From NCBI GenBank assembly GCA_001787465.1, contig MFXJ01000074.1:1-6897 (forward strand): a DNA stretch of 6,897 bases, in the 5' to 3' direction. The DNA is from Candidatus Peregrinibacteria bacterium RIFOXYB2_FULL_32_7 (GTDB taxonomy: Bacteria; Patescibacteriota; Gracilibacteria; UBA1369; GWF2-33-10). Below are positions 1-6,029 of this stretch, piece after piece (positions within the stretch are counted from its first letter, which is position 1; each line of letters starts with the position of its first letter). A program made the position numbers and the translations under genes. Below the pieces are notes generated by a model. The model was not told the origin of the DNA and did not search any database. It worked only from the letters and a program-made list of their open reading frames with translations.

Positions 1-83
1 TAAGGTAAATAAACAATATTATAAAGCTACGTAGCATTATACAATTTTAAATTATTAAAGCGTAGGAGTATATAAAAGTTCTC

Positions 84-112
84 TTGACATTATTTTAATT
101 TTTTTATAGATT
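84..112 (+). promoter_or_regulatory. Putative sigma-70-type promoter of the trp operon
   Basis: A perfect -35 hexamer TTGACA lies at 84-89. With a 17-base spacer it is followed by TAGATT at 107-112, which matches the -10 consensus TATAAT at four of six positions. An alternative -10, TATAGA at 105-110, also matches four of six but gives a 15-base spacer. Transcription would begin near 118-120, so the CTAG palindrome at 122-135 would cover the start site and initially transcribed region, a position where a bound repressor blocks initiation. A second -10-like string, TATACT (127-132), lies within the palindrome, but it has only a poor -35 (TTTATA) at the right distance. The hexamers are seen directly; their use as a promoter is inferred. 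Confidence 0.6.
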
Positions 113-121
113 ATTTATCGT

Positions 122-135
122 ACTAGTATACTAGT
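122..135. promoter_or_regulatory. Putative TrpR operator (perfect 14-base CTAG palindrome)
   Basis: ACTAGTATACTAGT is identical to its own reverse complement. The E. coli trp operator core is ACTAGTTAACTAGT, so both half-sites and their spacing are the same and only the two central bases differ (AT instead of TA). The left half extends to GTACTAGT (120-127), the full consensus half-site; the right half reads ACTAGTTT and is less complete. It lies about 10 bases after the predicted -10 and 28 bases before the start codon of a TrpR-family gene. Binding by that protein and autoregulation of the operon are inferred from this match and position. Confidence 0.75.
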
Positions 136-163
136 TTATTTAGAAATTATTTTAATTTTTCAT

Positions 164-448
164 ATGTTATTTCAAAATCAAAATCTTAAATCTTTATTAG
201 AATTTTTTAAATTATTTGTAGATCTTCCTAATGAAAAAATCGTGGCTTTAATTATGAAAGATTTTTTTACCTCAAGCGAACTGGAAACTTTTGCGAAAAG
301 ATGGCAGATAGTAAAAATGCTTGATAAAGAAATTTCACAAAAAGAAATCGCTGAAAAGCTTGGTGTAGGATTAGCAACAATAACACACGGATCTTCAGCC
401 TTAAAAACGCAAGGAGAAGGATTTAAATGGCTTTTAAAAAATAATTAA
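164..448 (+). CDS. trpR: TrpR-family tryptophan-responsive repressor
   Basis: This 94-residue protein is an all-helical member of the Trp repressor family, in which a dimer binds tryptophan as corepressor and then binds CTAG-type operators. The region from FTSSELETFAKRWQIV (about 35-50) to the helix-turn-helix aligns with E. coli TrpR: EISQKEIAEKLGVG followed by LATITHGSSALK (about 56-81) parallels EMSQRELKNELGAG and IATITRGSNSLK. This ATIT.GS reading helix is closer to true TrpR than to the YerC/YecD branch. By my alignment the E. coli tryptophan contacts T44 and R54 are kept (T36, R46), whereas R84 becomes H75 and S88 becomes A79. The ATG at 164 gives the normal family length and has no clear ribosome binding site. 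The gene is first in the operon, two bases before trpE, and directly follows the putative operator, which points to autorepression. The alternative is a YerC-like regulator of other function. Confidence 0.85.
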   Translation: MLFQNQNLKSLLEFFKLFVDLPNEKIVALIMKDFFTSSELETFAKRWQIVKMLDKEISQKEIAEKLGVGLATITHGSSALKTQGEGFKWLLKNN

Positions 449-450
449 TA

Positions 451-1938
451 ATGAATATTTTTCCAAAACTCGATAGTTTGAAAAAGTTAAAATTAGGCTC
501 TGTTACTCATGTGCCTGTGATTGCTAATTTCGTCAATGATACGGAAACTCCTATTTCGATTTATAAAAAAATCACTCAAGAAAAACCATATTCTTTTTTA
601 TTAGAAAGTGGAGATAATGCTAATAAATTTGGACGATATTCTTTTATTTCTTTAAATCCAAAAAAAGTTTTTGAGTTTAAAAATAATATTTGTTCAATTA
701 CAGAAAATGGGAACGTGTCATTTATTGAGTTTGAAGATCCTTTGAAAATTTTGGAAAAAGAACTTAAAAATTATAAAATTGATGAAAGTCTAAATGAGAA
801 TTTGGATATCCCGATTTTAACTGGTGGATTTGTCGGATTTTTTTCTTATGAGGCTTGTAAATATTTTGAAAAAATTCCTTTGGCTAAAAAAGATTTTTTG
901 CAAATGCCTGATTGCATTTTTGCTCTTTATGAAACAATAATTATTTTTGATCATTTTAAACATAAAATTTATTTTATTAAATATTTGAATTTAAAAAATG
1001 ATATTGAAGCTGAATATCAGAAAATTTTAACTACTTTTGACGTTCTAAAAGAAGGTTTGCAAAAAAATGAGCTTGATTTGTCCGAGCTTGAATTTACAAA
1101 AGAGTTACCTTTGGAAAAGAAATTTTATTCAAATTTTACAAAAGAAGAATATTTAAAAAAAGTTGAGAAAATTTTATTTAAAATTAAATCAGGTGAAACT
1201 TATCAATTGCAATTAAGCCAAAGGCTTTCTGTGCCTTTAAAAGAAGCTGATAATTCATTTGATATTTATAGAAGATTGCGACTTCTCAATGGTTCTCCTT
1301 ATATGTATTTTCTTAAATATCCTAATTTTGATATTGTTGGCGCTTCTCCAGAAACTTTGGTTAGAGTGGAAAATAATGAAATTTTAGTCAGGCCGATTGC
1401 TGGAACTAGAAAAAGGACAGGCGATCCAAAAAGAGATAAAGAATTGGAAAAAGAGCTTAGTAATTGTCCGAAAGAACAAGCTGAACATATGATGCTGGTT
1501 GATTTAGCTAGAAATGACGTTTCGAGAATCGCGGAAATTGGGAGTGTTGAAACTTCCGATTTAATGCATTTCGAAAGATTTTCTCATGTAGTGCATTTAG
1601 TTTCAGATATCAGAGGAAAGTTAAAAAAAGATAAAACAATTTTTGATGCTTTTAAATCAATTTTTCCGCATGGTACAGTTACCGGCGCTCCAAAAATTAG
1701 GACGCAAGAAATTATCGCGGAAATGGAAAATGAAAGACGGGGAATTTATACTGGCGCAGTTGGATATTTTGGATTTAATGGCAATATGGATACCGCGATT
1801 GCCATTCGAACAATGTTAATTAAAGATAAAATTGCTTATCTTCAAGCCGCTGGAGGGATTGTTTACGATTCAATTCCTGAAATGGAATATAAAGAATCGA
1901 TGAACAAGATGAAAGGAAGCCTTTCTGCGATTTTATAA
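451..1938 (+). CDS. trpE: Anthranilate synthase component I (TrpE)
   Basis: TrpE is the chorismate-binding, aminating subunit that with TrpG converts chorismate and glutamine-derived ammonia to anthranilate, the first committed step of tryptophan synthesis. The 495 residues match the family length. The N-terminal domain has the LLES motif (50-53), part of the tryptophan feedback site, so allosteric inhibition is likely retained. The chorismate-binding domain shows GASPETLVRVE (297-307), RPIAGTRKR (314-322), AEHMMLVDLARND (344-356), FPHGTVTGAPK (405-415), GAVGYFGFNGNMDTAIAIRT (435-454) and QAAGGIVYDS (465-474). Alanine in PIAGT, rather than lysine as in PIKGT of aminodeoxychorismate synthase, argues for TrpE over PabB, as does the operon. 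The start lies two bases after the trpR stop (TAATAATG), suggesting coupled translation. No truncation is seen. Confidence 0.96.
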   Translation: MNIFPKLDSLKKLKLGSVTHVPVIANFVNDTETPISIYKKITQEKPYSFLLESGDNANKFGRYSFISLNPKKVFEFKNNICSITENGNVSFIEFEDPLKILEKELKNYKIDESLNENLDIPILTGGFVGFFSYEACKYFEKIPLAKKDFLQMPDCIFALYETIIIFDHFKHKIYFIKYLNLKNDIEAEYQKILTTFDVLKEGLQKNELDLSELEFTKELPLEKKFYSNFTKEEYLKKVEKILFKIKSGETYQLQLSQRLSVPLKEADNSFDIYRRLRLLNGSPYMYFLKYPNFDIVGASPETLVRVENNEILVRPIAGTRKRTGDPKRDKELEKELSNCPKEQAEHMMLVDLARNDVSRIAEIGSVETSDLMHFERFSHVVHLVSDIRGKLKKDKTIFDAFKSIFPHGTVTGAPKIRTQEIIAEMENERRGIYTGAVGYFGFNGNMDTAIAIRTMLIKDKIAYLQAAGGIVYDSIPEMEYKESMNKMKGSLSAIL

Positions 1939-1948
1939 AAAAAGGAAT

Positions 1949-2539
1949 ATGAAAACTCTAATTCTCGACAACTACGATTCTTTTACCTTCAACCTTTATC
2001 AATATATTGGTGAACTTGGTGGTAATCCAGAAGTTTATCGAAATGATGAGTTGAGTTTGGAGCAAATTGCGGCTAAAAGACCAAGTCATATTGTGATTTC
2101 ACCAGGACCTGGTACGTCAGAAAAAAAAGCTGATTTTGGAATTTGTTCAGAAGTGATTTTGAAATTCGGTAAAGAAATTCCCTTATTAGGTGTTTGTTTA
2201 GGACATCAAGGGATTATTCATTGTTTTGGCGGTAGAATTCTTCGAGCGCCAGAAATTATGCATGGCAAAAGAACTATGATCGAGCATAATGGAAAAGATA
2301 TTTTTAAAAATATTGAAAATCCCACTGAAGTGATGAGATATCATTCGTTAATGGGAGAAAAAAAATCTTTGCCTGATTGTTTGGAAATTACTGCGGAAAC
2401 TTTGAAATCGCCAAAAATTATTATGGGAGTGAAACACAAAACCTATCCAATTTTCGGAATTCAGTTTCACCCAGAATCAATTGGGACGGCTGAGGGGAAA
2501 AAAATGCTGAAAAATTTTTTAAAAATAAAAATTATTTAA
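1949..2539 (+). CDS. trpG: Anthranilate synthase component II, glutamine amidotransferase (TrpG)
   Basis: This class I glutamine amidotransferase hydrolyses glutamine and supplies ammonia to TrpE. The 196 residues are one complete GATase1 domain with no fused TrpD. Visible are the N-terminal DNYDSFTFNL (7-16), the oxyanion strip SPGPGTSE (51-58), the nucleophile elbow GVCLGHQ with catalytic C83, MHGK (104-107), RYHSL (130-134) and QFHPES with catalytic H174 and E176. PabA has the same fold and one protein can serve both pathways; position directly after trpE makes TrpG the better name. The ten-base gap from trpE contains AAAGGA, but its GGA ends only two bases before the ATG, too close for a standard ribosome binding site. 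The trpB start follows two bases after this stop codon. Confidence 0.94.
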   Translation: MKTLILDNYDSFTFNLYQYIGELGGNPEVYRNDELSLEQIAAKRPSHIVISPGPGTSEKKADFGICSEVILKFGKEIPLLGVCLGHQGIIHCFGGRILRAPEIMHGKRTMIEHNGKDIFKNIENPTEVMRYHSLMGEKKSLPDCLEITAETLKSPKIIMGVKHKTYPIFGIQFHPESIGTAEGKKMLKNFLKIKII

Positions 2540-2541
2540 TC

Positions 2542-3750
2542 ATGTACTCTCTTCCCTACAAAAACGGTCATTACGGTCAATTCGGTGGCAGATATGTACC
2601 TGAAATCCTTATGCCGAGCTTAATTGAACTTGAAAAAGCTTTTAATAAATATAAAAAAGATAAGAAATTTTTAAAAGATTTGGATGATTTATATAAAAAT
2701 TATTCAGGACGTCCAACGCCTTTATATTTTTGTGAAAATCTTACAAAAAAATTAGGTGGAGCAAAGATTTTTATAAAAAATGAAGGCTTAAATCATACTG
2801 GCGCTCATAAAATTAATCATTGCCTTGGTCAAATTTTATTAGCTAAGAGAATGGGCAAAAAACGAGTCATTGCGGAAACGGGAGCAGGTCAGCATGGGGT
2901 TGCAACTGCTAGTGTGGCCGCAAAATTTGGTTTGAAATGCACCATTTATATGGGAGCTCGTGATGTTGCTCGCCAAAGGCCAAATGTTTTTTGGATGGAA
3001 CAAGTGGGAGCAACTGTCGTACCGGTTTACGATGGAAATCAAACTTTGAAAGATGCTGTAAATTCAGCGATGAGAGACTATATTGCTGATCCAGAAAGCC
3101 ATTTTTTATTAGGTTCAGCGCTTGGACCTGTTCCATACCCTGAAATGAATACTTTTTTTCAGGCAATCATTGGCCGTGAAGTAAAAAAACAATGTCGGGA
3201 AATTTATAATATTCATCCTGATTATTTAGTTGCTTGTGTTGGAGGCGGATCAAATGCTATCGGTCTTTTTTATGAATTTTTAGATGATAAAAGTGTAAAT
3301 TTAATTGGAGTTGAAGCTGGAGGAGCCGGTAAAAGGAATGCGATAAGATTTAAAGGAGGAAAATATGGAGTGATTGAAGGTTATAAATCATATTTTTTAC
3401 AAGATGAAAATGGCAATACTTTGCCGACTCATAGCATTTCCGCTGGTCTTGATTATCCAGGAATCGGTCCAGGACATGCTTATTTGAAAGAAACTGGTCG
3501 AGTTAAATATGTTTCCGCTACTGACAAAGAAGTTTTAAAAGCCTTTCAATTACTAGCAAAAAATGAAGGAATAATTTCCGCTTTGGAATCAGCTCATGCG
3601 GTTGCATACGCTATTAAACTCGCTCCAAAACTTGCTAAAAATAAAAATATTATTGTTAATTTGTCTGGGCGAGGCGATAAAGATCTTTTTATTATTACAG
3701 AAGCATTAGGAGATAAAAAATTCTATGAATTTTTAAAATCTAAAGTCTAA
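2542..3750 (+). CDS. trpB: Tryptophan synthase beta subunit (TrpB)
   Basis: This PLP enzyme condenses indole with serine to give tryptophan and normally works as an alpha2-beta2 complex with TrpA, encoded next. The 402 residues are full length for the TrpB1 type. Key sites are the N-terminal YGQFGGRYVPE (11-21), NHTGAHKIN with the Schiff-base lysine K90, AETGAGQHGVA with catalytic E112, the cofactor phosphate loop GGGSNAIG (234-241), HSISAGLDYPGIGPGHAYL (297-315) and SGRGDKD (375-381). Two conserved stretches differ slightly from relatives I know: EGIISALES has serine where proline is usual, and GPGH has glycine where E or Q is common. Neither touches a catalytic residue as far as I can judge. 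The start has no visible Shine-Dalgarno sequence and lies two bases after trpG, so coupled translation is likely. Confidence 0.97.
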   Translation: MYSLPYKNGHYGQFGGRYVPEILMPSLIELEKAFNKYKKDKKFLKDLDDLYKNYSGRPTPLYFCENLTKKLGGAKIFIKNEGLNHTGAHKINHCLGQILLAKRMGKKRVIAETGAGQHGVATASVAAKFGLKCTIYMGARDVARQRPNVFWMEQVGATVVPVYDGNQTLKDAVNSAMRDYIADPESHFLLGSALGPVPYPEMNTFFQAIIGREVKKQCREIYNIHPDYLVACVGGGSNAIGLFYEFLDDKSVNLIGVEAGGAGKRNAIRFKGGKYGVIEGYKSYFLQDENGNTLPTHSISAGLDYPGIGPGHAYLKETGRVKYVSATDKEVLKAFQLLAKNEGIISALESAHAVAYAIKLAPKLAKNKNIIVNLSGRGDKDLFIITEALGDKKFYEFLKSKV

Positions 3751-3771
3751 ACTTTTTTTAATTCTAAATTC

Positions 3772-4533
3772 ATGCAAAAACTTCTCAAAAAACTTAAAGA
3801 AAAGAATTTATTGATGACGCATGTCGTAATTGGATATCCATCTCTTACTGAGACCATAAAAATTATTACCACTATGGCGGAAAGCGGTGTTGATATTATT
3901 GAATTGCAAATGCCGTTTTCAGATCCGATTGCTGATGGCCCTGTAATTATGAAAGCAAATGAAATAGCTTTGAAAAATGGAACAACGACAAAAGATTGTA
4001 TGAAAATAATGAAAGATTTATCTTGCATTGTAAAAATTCCATTATTGTTTATGGGATATTTTAATACTATTTTTAATTATGGAATTGAAAAATTTTGTAA
4101 AGACGCGTTTAAGGCTGGATGCCAAGGTTTGATTATTCCAGATATGCCGATTGAGGAAGAGGAACAAGAAAAATTTTATCATTATTGTGAAAAATATAAT
4201 TTAGCGCCGATTTTAGTTATTGCTCCTTCAACTCCTAATGATAGGTTGAAAAAATTAGCCAAATTCGCAAAAGCTTTTGTTTATTGCGTGGCTAGAAAAG
4301 GCGTAACCGGTGAAAAAACTGATTTTCAAAAAGATTTTCAAAAATATATAAATAATGTAAAAAAATATTTAAAAATCCCATTGGCTGTTGGTTTTGGGAT
4401 TTTAGAAAAAAAACAAGTCGAATTTGTTCATAAACATGCTCAAATTGCCGTTGTTGGATCGGTTTTGATAAAAGAATATGAAAAAAATAAATTGATGGGA
4501 ATTGAAAATTTGATAAAAAAGCTAAAAAAATAA
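3772..4533 (+). CDS. trpA: Tryptophan synthase alpha subunit (TrpA)
   Basis: TrpA is a TIM-barrel lyase that splits indole-3-glycerol phosphate into indole and glyceraldehyde 3-phosphate; indole passes through a tunnel to TrpB. The 253 residues are slightly short but complete. The active-site segment VDIIELQMPFSDPIADGPVI (40-59) carries both catalytic acids, E44 and D55, equivalent to E49 and D60 of E. coli. Further family motifs are FMGYFNTIFNYG, GLIIPDMPIEEEE, FVYCVARKGVTGE (loop 6) and the phosphate-binding PLAVGFGI. Q46 replaces a usual glycine in the ELG.PFSDP motif. The 21-base gap from trpB is the widest within the operon and shows no convincing terminator or promoter. The start ATG gives the normal MQKLLKKLKEKN-type N-terminus. 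The trpC start lies two bases after the stop. Confidence 0.96.
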   Translation: MQKLLKKLKEKNLLMTHVVIGYPSLTETIKIITTMAESGVDIIELQMPFSDPIADGPVIMKANEIALKNGTTTKDCMKIMKDLSCIVKIPLLFMGYFNTIFNYGIEKFCKDAFKAGCQGLIIPDMPIEEEEQEKFYHYCEKYNLAPILVIAPSTPNDRLKKLAKFAKAFVYCVARKGVTGEKTDFQKDFQKYINNVKKYLKIPLAVGFGILEKKQVEFVHKHAQIAVVGSVLIKEYEKNKLMGIENLIKKLKK

Positions 4534-4535
4534 AA

Positions 4536-5969
4536 ATGTCTATTTTAAATCAAATTATTGCTTATAAGAAAATTGAAGTGGCTGAGAGAAAAAAGAAATT
4601 TCCTTTAATCTCATTTCAAAAAATTCTTTCGCCTTCAATCAAAGATTTTAAATTGGCAATTAGATGTAGAGACGCATTGTTTACCCGCCGTAGCTTTAGC
4701 GAAGGAGGGCAATGCGTCTCTACATCTATAATTGCCGAAATTAAAAAAGCTTCTCCTTCCGAAGGGGTTATTTGTAAAAATTTTGATCATCTTGAAATTG
4801 CTAAAATTTATGAAAAATATGCACAGGCAATATCAATTTTGACTGATGAAAAATTTTTTCAAGGATCTTTAAATTATTTAAAAGATATTTCGAAATTTTC
4901 AAAACTTCCTTTGCTTCGAAAAGATTTTATTATTGATGAATACCAAATTTATGAATCAAGATTATTCGGAGCTGATGCCATACTTTTGATAGCTAATATT
5001 TTGACATTACAACAAATTAAAAAATTTATTAAAATTGCTAAAAGTTTAAAAATGGACTGTGTTGTGGAAATTCATGATGAAAAAGATTTACAAAAAGTTT
5101 TAGAAGCCAAAGTAGAAATTATTGGAATAAATAATCGGAATTTAAAAACTTTTAAAATAGATCTAAATACCACTATAAATTTATCAAAAAAAATCCGCAA
5201 AATAGATAAAGCAAAACGCATCACTTTAATTACAGAAAGCGGTCTTTGTTCAAAAAAAGATCTGCAAAAACTTTCTCTTTTTGTTGATTCTGCGTTGATC
5301 GGGACAGTTTTTATGAAAGCAAAAAATTTGGAAAGAAAATTAATTAATTTACTTCGGCCTTTGCCACTTATAAAAATTTGCGGAATAACAAATTTAGATG
5401 ATGCTCTTTTTTGTGAAAAGATAGGAGTTGATTTAATTGGTTTTAATTTTTTTCATGGCAGTAAAAGATATATAAAACCAGAAAAAGCTTTGGAAATATC
5501 TAAAAAATTAAAAATTATTAAAACGGTAGGAATTTTTGTAAATGAAAAAATAGAAAAAGTTAATGAAATTGCTAAGAAATTAAATTTAGATTTTATCCAA
5601 TTACATGGAGAAGAAGATTTAACTTATATTAAACAATGTGCAAGGCCGGTAATTAAAGCTTTTAGAATTTCCAAAAATTTTAAAAAAGATCTGCTTAAAA
5701 CTTTTACTGACTCTCAAATTGCTTATTTTCTTTTTGATGGTTTGAAAAACGGAATTTGTTTTGATCAAAAGATTCTGCAAACTTTTACTATTAGTAAGCC
5801 GTTTTTTATTGCTGGTGGAATTAATAGCATGAATCTTGAGAATATTCTGCAAACATATAAACCTGACGGGATAGATTTAGCTTCGGGGGTGGAGGGGATC
5901 GATCCTGCTCAAAAAAGCTATATGAAAATTAAATCTATACTTCGAATTGCTAAAAAAATAAAAGTATAA
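4536..5969 (+). CDS. trpCF: Bifunctional TrpC-TrpF: indole-3-glycerol phosphate synthase / phosphoribosylanthranilate isomerase
   Basis: Two TIM barrels in one 477-residue chain catalyse consecutive steps: TrpF isomerises phosphoribosylanthranilate to CdRP, and TrpC closes the indole ring. The TrpC domain (about 1-270) shows IIAEIKKASPSEG with E68 and K70, SILTDEKFFQGS, LLRKDFI with K129, VVEIHDE with E178, GINNRNL with N199, and ITESG with E234. A short linker leads to TrpF (about 277-477): KICGITN with C282, GSKRYI with R311, FVNE, QLHGEE, FLFDG with D401, AGGIN and LASGVEG. The catalytic residues I expect for both domains are present. Two oddities: residues 43-64 are an insertion encoded by a palindromic repeat just before the first TrpC strand, and the TrpF loop after D401 is short, lacking the usual GGSGK-like segment. 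The order C then F matches E. coli, although this fusion could have arisen independently. It is the last trp gene here. Confidence 0.95.
   Translation: MSILNQIIAYKKIEVAERKKKFPLISFQKILSPSIKDFKLAIRCRDALFTRRSFSEGGQCVSTSIIAEIKKASPSEGVICKNFDHLEIAKIYEKYAQAISILTDEKFFQGSLNYLKDISKFSKLPLLRKDFIIDEYQIYESRLFGADAILLIANILTLQQIKKFIKIAKSLKMDCVVEIHDEKDLQKVLEAKVEIIGINNRNLKTFKIDLNTTINLSKKIRKIDKAKRITLITESGLCSKKDLQKLSLFVDSALIGTVFMKAKNLERKLINLLRPLPLIKICGITNLDDALFCEKIGVDLIGFNFFHGSKRYIKPEKALEISKKLKIIKTVGIFVNEKIEKVNEIAKKLNLDFIQLHGEEDLTYIKQCARPVIKAFRISKNFKKDLLKTFTDSQIAYFLFDGLKNGICFDQKILQTFTISKPFFIAGGINSMNLENILQTYKPDGIDLASGVEGIDPAQKSYMKIKSILRIAKKIKV
4662..4727. repeat. In-frame palindromic element inserted in trpC
   Basis: AGATGTAGAGACGCATTG (4662-4679) is repeated as its exact reverse complement at 4710-4727, separated by 30 bases. 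One more pair (4661 with 4728) extends it. Alternatively, with two bulged bases at 4727-4728, an outer stem GGCAATTA (4655-4662) pairs with TAATTGCC (4729-4736). The centre (4684-4709) is itself a rough inverted repeat, CCCGCC to GGAGGG. The 66 bases are 50% G+C by my count, well above the surrounding gene. The length is exactly 22 codons and the reading frame is kept, adding residues 43-64 between the N-terminal helical segment and the conserved IIAEIKK strand. Relatives such as Sulfolobus TrpC have only a few residues there. It behaves like a small non-autonomous palindromic repeat; no transposase is near. The exact borders are uncertain by a few bases. Confidence 0.85.
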
Positions 5970-5970
5970 T
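5965..5970 (+). promoter_or_regulatory. Possible -10 box for the downstream kinase gene
   Basis: A perfect TATAAT overlaps the trpCF stop codon, within a 12-base AT-only palindrome (5965-5976). A further TATATT lies at 5973-5978. No good -35 hexamer is found 16 to 18 bases upstream; TTCGAA at 5941-5946 matches only three of six positions. No terminator hairpin separates trpCF from the kinase gene, so read-through from the trp promoter is also possible. In DNA this AT-rich such a box can arise by chance. Confidence 0.25.
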
Positions 5971-5978
5971 ATTATATT

Positions 5979-6029
5979 ATGGCAACAAGTAAGCTATTTG
6001 TTGAAAAACATGGATGCACAAAATATTAA
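5979..6029 (+). CDS. Possible 16-residue upstream ORF overlapping the kinase start
   Basis: An ATG ten bases after the trpCF stop opens a 16-codon frame, MATSKLFVEKHGCTKY, ending in TAA at 6027-6029. It overlaps the kinase start codon at 6010 in another frame. No ribosome binding site is evident and the peptide is not recognised. It could be a translational-coupling leader, the remnant of another gene, or chance. Most likely it is not a functional protein. Confidence 0.15.
   Translation: MATSKLFVEKHGCTKY

Noticed and set aside
1..34. Possible C-terminal tail of an upstream gene (the frame from base 2 is open to TAG at 32-34, and TAA is at 1-3)
   Set aside because: Ten codons or a bare stop are not enough to support a gene call.
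26..35. Perfect 10-base palindrome GCTACGTAGC upstream of the promoter
   Set aside because: It is short, lacks a T-run for a terminator, and no gene or second copy nearby gives it a role. It may belong to the unseen upstream region.
136..163. Trp leader peptide, attenuator or T-box between the operator and the first gene
   Set aside because: There are only 28 bases, with no tandem Trp codons, no hairpin and no T-box sequence.
451..2539. trpE and trpG read as pabB and pabA (folate branch)
   Set aside because: The PIAGT motif in component I, an LLES feedback motif and the surrounding trp genes all favour anthranilate synthase.
2839..3166. Reverse-strand open frames inside trpB
   Set aside because: They overlap strongly conserved TrpB coding sequence, encode no recognisable motif and are antisense shadows.
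3742..3759. AAAGT-CTAA-ACTTT hairpin followed by T residues between trpB and trpA, resembling a terminator
   Set aside because: The stem is five mostly A-T pairs, too weak for intrinsic termination, and trpA must be co-expressed with trpB.
3747..4028. Reverse-strand open frame of 93 codons inside trpA
   Set aside because: It is antisense to the conserved TrpA active-site region, has an unconvincing hydrophobic translation, and has no promoter or context.
5619..5852. Reverse-strand open frame of 77 codons inside the TrpF domain
   Set aside because: It is antisense to conserved TrpF motifs and has no recognisable product.
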